Source of the DNA: Burkholderia savannae
GTDB taxonomy: Bacteria; Pseudomonadota; Gammaproteobacteria; Burkholderiales; Burkholderiaceae
Assembly (NCBI RefSeq): GCF_001524445.2
Contig: NZ_CP013419.1
Span: 186,001-250,000, forward strand
Direction of reading: 5' to 3'
Length of the DNA: 64,000 nt
A program made the translations under genes and the position numbers. The notes beneath the pieces are model-generated. The model searched no databases. It was not told the origin of the DNA and saw only the letters and a list, made by a program, of their open reading frames with translations. Below, in pieces: positions 58,401 to 64,000 of the stretch. How positions within the stretch are numbered: position 1 is the stretch's first letter; each line of letters begins with the position of its first letter.

Positions 58401-59914
58401 GCCTGCGGATGGAAGAACTCCGGCGGCAGCGCGTTGAAAGGCGTGAATCTGGACCACTGGTTGCCTTCCTTGAGCGAAAAGCAACCGCTCATACCCGGTT
58501 GAGCGACCAGCCAATCCAGGCGGCCATCGCCATCGATATCCATGAGCGCGAGCCGCACCGGTTGCATCGTCGGAACATCGGGCAGCGCTTGCCAAGCACC
58601 GTAGGCAACCTCCTCGGTTCCTGCTTCGCCGCGCATCGGTGGCTTGTAGCGCCAATCGACATCATGACGAAACAGCACACCGGCTAAGCCGTCGCCGTAC
58701 AAGTCCACCAGCTCGTAATGCTCGCCATCGTTCAATTCGGGCACACCGTCGAAGACTGTGCCGCTGCCCGCAAGCGCATTCGGATCGAACTTGCTGTAAT
58801 CGAACTCGATCGGCGCCAGGCTTTGCACTGCTCCGTCGGGTTCATAGGCCAGTGATCGCACCTGCGTCAGGTGACTAACGATGGGTGATTCCTCATACGC
58901 GAAGAGCATGCGATGGATCAGCGTATGATCAGCCTCTAACTCCTCGCGAATATGATGAAACACCAGCACCTGCCGACACAGTCGATGGGTACGCACTTCG
59001 AAGCCGTATTGATAGCGGGAAAAGCTGTCGGCACGCATCGACCACGCCCGGCCACTCGGAACATCATAGGTCGGAGGCCTGTTGAAATCGACGCCTCGCT
59101 CGCCGTAATCCAGCACAACGCTGAACAGCCAGCCTTGATCGCGGGCATCAGGCATGTCCCACAGATACAAGTGGGGCGCCGGAGCTCGATTGCCGTAATA
59201 GACTTCGGCGAGGTAACGATTCGCCGCGTGATCGCGGTTGTTTTCGTTATCCGCCGCAACACCGTCGTCGGTTTCGGCAGCATAGCGGTAGTAAATATGC
59301 TCGCCGGTCGGATTGACCGACTCTTCGATATACCATTCCGCAATTTGTTCGGGGGCACTCGGGTTCGCCACCCGTGCCGCCGCGGTCTTGCCGAAACAGT
59401 GAAGCTGGCCATCGGCGCCGTGGCTCATCCAAAAATCGTCGACGGCGCCGGAGCCTTGCCAGCGCTCGATGCGGTCGAATGCGCTCTCGACCCGCGGGAA
59501 ATAGCGGGTGACCTGGTAAGTTTCCCCCAGATCCTTATCGCCATACTTCGCGACGGAGGTCGTGATCGTCTTGCCGTGCTCGTCGCGTTCGCTGACAAGC
59601 ACTTCACCGTCGAGATCGAGAAACTCGTCTTCTGGCCCACCGTCGTAACGCGGCACGCCACAGTTGGTACGGCGCCGGATGGCCGCTGAACTCAATTGCC
59701 ATCCGAGGCCGAATGGGCCGTTGCCTGCACCGCTGCTGTAATTCAGCATCAGCGACGGCGCGTATCCCCGCCCTGCGGAGACCGGCAACGGCAACGCAAA
59801 CCCAGCCATTCCACTGGGGCCAATGGGCGTGAGGCTATCGCCCAATCCAACGATCGCGCCTCCGCCTTTGGGCAACGATAGGCTTTGGACCGATACTGAA
59901 GCATCATTCTGCAT
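55466..59914 (-). CDS. Tc toxin TcB subunit (TcaC/TcdB family)
   Basis: 1,482 residues from the ATG at 59914 (MQNDASVSVQSLSLPKGGGA); the frame upstream to 59974 lacks support. The N-terminal SpvB domain reads GLGDSLTPIGPSGMAGFALP and NYSSGAGNGPFGLGWQLSSA. An FG-GAP/beta-propeller region follows (VDLYGDGLAGVLFRHD, MDIDGDGRLDWLV, ADLDGSGATDVIYL), then TcdB midN/midC regions and RHS repeats to the C-terminus. The propeller docks on the TcA channel and gates toxin entry; the RHS part closes the cocoon with TcC. Length and order are normal and the gene is intact. It is 141 bases from tcA. Confidence 0.92.
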   Translation of the reverse strand: MQNDASVSVQSLSLPKGGGAIVGLGDSLTPIGPSGMAGFALPLPVSAGRGYAPSLMLNYSSGAGNGPFGLGWQLSSAAIRRRTNCGVPRYDGGPEDEFLDLDGEVLVSERDEHGKTITTSVAKYGDKDLGETYQVTRYFPRVESAFDRIERWQGSGAVDDFWMSHGADGQLHCFGKTAAARVANPSAPEQIAEWYIEESVNPTGEHIYYRYAAETDDGVAADNENNRDHAANRYLAEVYYGNRAPAPHLYLWDMPDARDQGWLFSVVLDYGERGVDFNRPPTYDVPSGRAWSMRADSFSRYQYGFEVRTHRLCRQVLVFHHIREELEADHTLIHRMLFAYEESPIVSHLTQVRSLAYEPDGAVQSLAPIEFDYSKFDPNALAGSGTVFDGVPELNDGEHYELVDLYGDGLAGVLFRHDVDWRYKPPMRGEAGTEEVAYGAWQALPDVPTMQPVRLALMDIDGDGRLDWLVAQPGMSGCFSLKEGNQWSRFTPFNALPPEFFHPQAQLADLVGSGLSDLALIGPKSVRLYANQRDGFARATDVVQSEETTLPIAGRDARELVAFSDVLGSGQTHLVRIRHDGVMCWPNLGRGRFGRPFLLATLNFARDTFNPDQIFLADLDGSGATDVIYLERDHLTLYLNQSGNGFAAPVTLPLPDGLTFDRLCQASFADLQGVGVASLIVSHPHMTPKHWRLDFAKAKPYLLTSVNNNMGMHTTFDYRSSVQYWLDDKQADPTLTSALPMPIPTVAQVTTLDEITGNSIVQQYGYHHGVYDGVEREFRGFGLVTAQDAQQVATTIVSSVPLAPPLVTKTWYHTGRETDETVLANSPYQDASAVSVNPTRLTEFDAEHQQDVDLDAVDADTRYWLFRALKGVQLRQEVYGLDGSDKEAVPYTVSTARYQVRLLQAGAGRASPVVMPTGLEQVSYSYERIAVDPLVSQQVQLQLDRYGSVTWNVAVNYPRRPRPNANPYPATLPSTSWASSYDDQQASLILTEQRSLPIHLDDAQAWRLGLPSQQRSDVLIFDGSQAPVNGLSYELLTQAGGWLDAKKSRTYAGQQQIFYTDTPVGLTALVDHVETAELDDAALKAFDGVLDDDALTALLKQAGYRLADRLLPPDGQAKEPQVWVAPRGYTSYGSAAEFYRPISQRTSALTGEVKYEYDNFTCGLKKTTDALDNQTTAVYDYRFLQPKQMVDLNGNTQEVLFDALGRVLVNSFYGTEEGQPVGFSSLADFSLNDLTVAQAIQNAGVSKQEVAGIYLAAPLSWMGQLTQDALKVVTDDVTPIWNALLTHAFITPDGRVLSVGHAWAAGEVSIADLPDGVRQIIRALPRQPVQQASLIADRYPSDSAQQVRVSVGCVDGLGRALQSAQKVPGGTAWQRDARGEIVVDEAGKPMSQETATRWAVSGKVEYDNKGQPVRSYQPYFIDDWRYVADTAMRSCGYADTHYYDAVGREVQVVTAKGYLRRTGYYPWFTVAEDENDTWQPTN

Positions 59915-60055
59915 GGTAGATCGAATCCTGTTGGATCGGTGCCCGTGGGCACCGATAACATCGTGAACGCTCACGACGGCGTCTGTGCAAAAGCACGCTG
60001 GTTATGCGGTAGCCGGACAAGCCCGGATCAGCTATACCGGTCCGGGCAAGACAGG

Positions 60056-63000
60056 TCACCGCTTTGCCTTCAACAAGCCTTCGACCTCCTTCGCAAACGA
60101 CTCCCCGCCATCAACCGCCGTGTAACGCACGTGGACGATCACATCAGTCAACGCGTCTAGCATCGCTTTCTGCGTGGCCGATTTATCATGACGTGGAAAC
60201 GAGAGTATCCAACTCGAAACGGCTCCCGTCCCTTCGAACGGCAAATAACGTTCGTCTCCAAAATTCAGTTCGAACTGTCCTGCATCATTCAAGCCGGACG
60301 AGATGGCGATCTGCTGACTCGCACGCAAGTTGGTCACGATATTTGCGTCACCCTTATCGCTATTCGGATTGTTCAAGTACTTCACACCGTTGACACTGGC
60401 GTTCAAAAGCGTACTGCTCTTGGTCTGCGTCAGCGTCGCCTTGACGTCTTGATAGGGGCCAACCAGCGTCGGCAAGCTGATCGACACCGTCTTGATCTGT
60501 CGCATGTAATGACCAGGATAATCTTCATCGAACAATTTTTCATTCAGATCGAAGTCGAAGCTGCCTGATTTTCTCTTGCTGTCGAACTCTTCTTTTTTCA
60601 GCAGATCCTTGAGCGATACCGTCCTTGTGATTTCGAGACGGCGTTCATTCCGGGCAAGGTAAGCCGCCTCCATCTGATGCAAGTTTAATTGCAGCGTCTC
60701 GCCAACCTGCAAGCCACGATAATGATCGTTCCATGCGCCGGTTCGAACAAAGGTTGTCGCAAAATCTCCCATTTCGTACTGCCAGCACGCTTGCGCCGAC
60801 AGGCACATCGACACCACCGCGTCATAAACTTGGTAATACAGTGCTGCCAACTGACCACTCAGCCACTGGTACAAGGTAGCCTGCGTGAAACGCGTCTTCA
60901 GAAAATTGAGCGTCGCTTGAGTCTGCGCCTGCTGCACCTGCACACGCATCAACTCTGTTTGTGCCGCTTGCTCGCGAATCGTAAGTGCATCCAGCTGCTT
61001 GTCCAGCGCATCGACTTCAGCCTGCGCCTGTTCGTACTGGATCTGCCATTCTTCACGGCGTCGACGATAGTTCTCGCTCGTGGCTAAGCGATCCGCGCCG
61101 ATCTCCATCGCTTGCGAGACCGTCATCAACACGTTGGCAGTCGCTTCGGTTGCCCCCTCATAGCGCGAGCCTCCATCCGCAAGACCAAAAACGTTGGGAA
61201 TCAGTTTCAATGCGCCAGTCGCGATCAACATACTTTGCGCCCCAATCAATATACCCTGTGCGCTAGCGCGTGTGTCCATTATCGATTGCTCGGTACTGGA
61301 GATGTTTTCTTGATAGAGGGCGTAGTAGCTGTCGTAGCGATTCTGCGCAACCACTCGACTAGCTTCCAGCGACTGTCGGTCGGCAGCCAATCCGTCAATC
61401 GCTTGTTGTTGCAGCGTGATCGCGTAGCTCGACATGTCGAGGAATTGCTGTTGCTGCAGTTCTTCCTGGCTCGCTCTATCACTACGCTCAAGCAATGACA
61501 GCAGCGTCTCCCCAAATCGGCTCAACGTGGCAACCGCGTTGTAGGCGCGGGGCAAGATCGCGATAAAACGGTACGGCGGTACCGTCAGTCGCGCGCCGCT
61601 CACTCCGCTGACCTGCGTGCCCGACTGCGCGCGCTGCACAAGCAACGCGACAGGATCTGCAGGCGCCTCATAGAGGGCGAGCGACATCGGCTTTCCGTCG
61701 ATCGTCAGGTTATGACGCAGGTTATACAGGCGCGCATCCAGCGCGTCCCAGTGCGCGAGCATCAGCGAATTCAGTGGCTCGATGAAGTTGTCGTTATCTA
61801 CAAGTCGCAGGTAACCAACGTGTTGACCCGCCATGGCGATGAACTGTTCATCGTCGGCCTTCGCTTGTTCATGCTCAAAACCACGCAGCTTTTCACTTCC
61901 AGCTTTGGCCAGTTCATCCAGGGCATGCGGTGCCCACGTGTTGCTCAACGAGACATCCGGACGTGTTCCCAGCAATTCAGCGGCAAGATTGTAGAACACG
62001 CGCGCTTGGGCTAACCCATCGCGAGTAAGTTGGCGATACCATTGATCGCCTTGCGCGATCAAGTTGCTAACATAGGCTACAAATACCGCCTTCCTGTATA
62101 CGTCCGGGTGTGCATAAGCTTGCGTATCCGGATCCAGCGGATCACCCAGCAAATGCGATAAGTGGCCCACCGCATCAACTAATGGACGGACATTCCAGTA
62201 AAGGGGGGCCCCGTTATCTTTCTGACCTGCCGCAGGATCAAAAATGTAGCGCAGCCATTTCTGCGACTGATCAAACTGCCGCTCGCTGGCAAAGCGCGAT
62301 GCAATCAGGAAAGGCACATGAAAGAATAGCTCCCAGAAATATAGCCCGTTTGCACCACTGAAGTCCATCGGCTCACTTCTTCCATCGTTCTCGAGATCTG
62401 CCTCAAGCGAGTCATCTGCCTGGAGGGTATAATCGAGCAGACTGTCTAAACCTATATTTGCTTTTTCGATCAACGTGCGCACGAAAGTCGTGTTCATACG
62501 GGTGTTGGCCGGCAATTTTTTTACATCTGAAAAATCCAGGTACTGAACCAGCCCACGCTTGCTGTCGTACCGCGATACGATGTGAGGAGCGTTTTCTGGT
62601 GCATTAGTATCATCCAGCTCAAGATTAACTTGAAATGCCTTTGATACACTCGACCCCTCGCTCTCATCTCCCGAAAATATATTATATCCACTCCACTCGA
62701 CACCGAGCGTCGCCGTAATAAATCGCTTTTCTTCCGTGAAATCCTCCTCAGATAGAGCATGCTCCACTAAACATGTTGCGCTTTCATCCATCGAATCTGT
62801 CGGATCGCCTTTTCCCACGGTCTCCACCCCTGAGGGAGAGGCAATCGACACCACCTGATTAAATTTATTATAGTCATAAATCTTCTTTATATTATCAATT
62901 ACCATAACCCCCATTATTGAATCGTCATCAATATCATCAACATCGGTGACACTCGAATCCATCAAACACACAAAAAATCCTGAAAAGTCACTAGCATAAT

Positions 63001-64000
63001 AAGCTTCCTTCGGGATCTGCATAACGAGACCAGACACATTCATTCTTGATTCAAATTTATCCGACCCAATGGGCGCAATTCCCCCATCTTTAACACTGAA
63101 ACTCAAATTCAATTTAGTAAGTTTGTCGTACTCAAGCCCAATCCATGCTTGATAATCCCCATCCTTAATTTTGGTTGATCCGTAGCGAGTCACATCATAT
63201 AAAATAGCAGCATCATCAAATACATATGCACCATCACCGAGTGATCTTATCGTGACGCCAGAGTCGCCATTTGCCCGACAAAAACCAATCGGAACAAATA
63301 GGTCACTCCAAGCTCCATGTTCAATATTCTCCGTTTCCTCCTTGCTAAATTCGTAGATATTGGAAAATTCCTCCTTAATCCCCATTTCGACACGCACTGT
63401 CGAGCCATCAATCACGTAAACGCAAGACTTAGAACCGTGATCACTCGACTCGAGATCAAAAATTCTTTTCCACCAGCCAGTGTTATTTTCATCCTTATGA
63501 TCCTTATTTTCCACCCCCTTCACTACGTAAGCTTTGTTATAAACAGAGAATTGAAGTGAATTTTTATCGCCAACCACATCCCGATAACTTTTGAACAACG
63601 CCTCTTTCGCCATTCCTCCAAGATCATGAACATTGAATGCCGAATCGCAATATATATAACCATAAGTGTCAGGATTATTAATGCCATCATTGCCATCAGA
63701 TTTGTTAACAAATACTGCAAGCATCAAACGACCATATGGATTACCATCACCACCCTGACCAGGATCAACGCTAAAATCGGAGGTTGCTAGAAGATTAACT
63801 GCACGAAACTCAGAACCTGCGTCAGCATCGCGGATTTCGAGGCTGGAACGAAGTACATCCCCCTCGTCTGTTGTTACCCGAGTCATCAGAGGAATGTTGT
63901 TTGGCGCAGTCCAAGAATCATCGAAGCGCTTGTAGCCGAAATTGATGACATATTCATGCATATCAAGAACATCTTCATTTTTATTGTCTTTCACGTCTTT
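60056..64000 (-). CDS. Tc toxin TcA subunit (TcdA-like), C-terminal part
   Basis: The frame is open to the window edge, giving 1,314 residues of an expected ~2,500. The visible part covers receptor-binding/neuraminidase-like regions (AT-rich DNA, about residues 1-550 of the visible part), then the conserved module FHVPFLIASRFASERQFDQS, WLRYIFDP, and the long alpha-helical shell and pore region with coiled coil (QYEQAQAEVDALDKQLDALT). The C-terminal TcB-binding domain ends in SILSFP-type strands (AVSSWILSFPRHDKSATQKA, DVIVHVRYTAVDGGE). TcA is the pentameric injector that binds cells and translocates the TcC toxin. The GTG at 63994 is not taken as the start. Confidence 0.9.
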   Translation of the reverse strand, partial: KDVKDNKNEDVLDMHEYVINFGYKRFDDSWTAPNNIPLMTRVTTDEGDVLRSSLEIRDADAGSEFRAVNLLATSDFSVDPGQGGDGNPYGRLMLAVFVNKSDGNDGINNPDTYGYIYCDSAFNVHDLGGMAKEALFKSYRDVVGDKNSLQFSVYNKAYVVKGVENKDHKDENNTGWWKRIFDLESSDHGSKSCVYVIDGSTVRVEMGIKEEFSNIYEFSKEETENIEHGAWSDLFVPIGFCRANGDSGVTIRSLGDGAYVFDDAAILYDVTRYGSTKIKDGDYQAWIGLEYDKLTKLNLSFSVKDGGIAPIGSDKFESRMNVSGLVMQIPKEAYYASDFSGFFVCLMDSSVTDVDDIDDDSIMGVMVIDNIKKIYDYNKFNQVVSIASPSGVETVGKGDPTDSMDESATCLVEHALSEEDFTEEKRFITATLGVEWSGYNIFSGDESEGSSVSKAFQVNLELDDTNAPENAPHIVSRYDSKRGLVQYLDFSDVKKLPANTRMNTTFVRTLIEKANIGLDSLLDYTLQADDSLEADLENDGRSEPMDFSGANGLYFWELFFHVPFLIASRFASERQFDQSQKWLRYIFDPAAGQKDNGAPLYWNVRPLVDAVGHLSHLLGDPLDPDTQAYAHPDVYRKAVFVAYVSNLIAQGDQWYRQLTRDGLAQARVFYNLAAELLGTRPDVSLSNTWAPHALDELAKAGSEKLRGFEHEQAKADDEQFIAMAGQHVGYLRLVDNDNFIEPLNSLMLAHWDALDARLYNLRHNLTIDGKPMSLALYEAPADPVALLVQRAQSGTQVSGVSGARLTVPPYRFIAILPRAYNAVATLSRFGETLLSLLERSDRASQEELQQQQFLDMSSYAITLQQQAIDGLAADRQSLEASRVVAQNRYDSYYALYQENISSTEQSIMDTRASAQGILIGAQSMLIATGALKLIPNVFGLADGGSRYEGATEATANVLMTVSQAMEIGADRLATSENYRRRREEWQIQYEQAQAEVDALDKQLDALTIREQAAQTELMRVQVQQAQTQATLNFLKTRFTQATLYQWLSGQLAALYYQVYDAVVSMCLSAQACWQYEMGDFATTFVRTGAWNDHYRGLQVGETLQLNLHQMEAAYLARNERRLEITRTVSLKDLLKKEEFDSKRKSGSFDFDLNEKLFDEDYPGHYMRQIKTVSISLPTLVGPYQDVKATLTQTKSSTLLNASVNGVKYLNNPNSDKGDANIVTNLRASQQIAISSGLNDAGQFELNFGDERYLPFEGTGAVSSWILSFPRHDKSATQKAMLDALTDVIVHVRYTAVDGGESFAKEVEGLLKAKR

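Noticed and set aside
63992..63994. GTG as the start of the TcA gene
   Set aside because: The frame stays open to the window edge and TcA proteins are about twice as long; the real start lies outside.
1..64000. tRNA, rRNA or replication origin
   Set aside because: I saw no cloverleaf, rRNA or origin-like pattern on either strand, though a dedicated scan was not possible.

Overview
The window looks like a chromosome segment from a member of the Burkholderia pseudomallei complex. GC is very high and it carries, in known order, the end of the T6SS-5 cluster, the TssM deubiquitinase gene, and the regulator/effector end of the Bsa (T3SS-3) locus. The BopE-like protein is close to, but clearly diverged from, B. 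pseudomallei BopE as I remember it, so a relative such as B. oklahomensis or B. thailandensis is as plausible as B. pseudomallei. The species cannot be fixed from sequence reading alone.

Region 1 (1-11,140, + strand): the T6SS-5 tail, a tight run of overlapping genes. It holds the 3' part of tagA/B-5, then tagB-5, tagC-5 (DUF3540), tagD-5 (PAAR-like DUF4150), tssJ, tssK, tssL and tssM (IcmF), followed by the USP-type deubiquitinase. Region 2 (11,131-17,447): an AraC regulator (bprC), a probable bprD, the response regulator bprB, the chaperone bicP and the effector bopA (all -), with bopE divergent (+). The bap/bip translocator genes expected after bopE are absent; sequence breaks into mobile-element remnants right after bopE.

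Region 3 (17,450-40,560): an insertion-sequence graveyard (IS66, IS5, several IS3, ISL3, IS21, tyrosine-recombinase fragments, and a four-gene serine-recombinase element resembling rhizobial y4bABCD). Three islands of intact genes lie in or beside it: an aspartate/alanine exchange operon (two aspT paralogues plus aspD), an AT-rich LuxR-type response regulator, and the intact serine recombinase.

Region 4 (40,560-64,000, all - strand): a Tc (ABC) toxin-complex locus. It has one TcA (C-terminal 1,314 residues in the window), one full TcB (1,482 aa) and four full-length TcC (TccC/RHS) proteins with nearly identical N-termini but four unrelated C-terminal toxin domains. Each of the three extra tccC genes is preceded by a remnant of the tcB 3' end that keeps the native 40-bp tcB-tccC spacer, plus IS debris. 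This implies that tcB-tccC units were multiplied by recombination and then trimmed, leaving exchangeable toxin cassettes. The C-termini include a candidate CNF/BLF1-like deamidase, a candidate ADP-ribosyltransferase, a candidate His/Cys hydrolase and one module of unknown function. The toxin genes are open and uninterrupted while nearly all IS copies are decayed, which suggests selection to keep the toxins.
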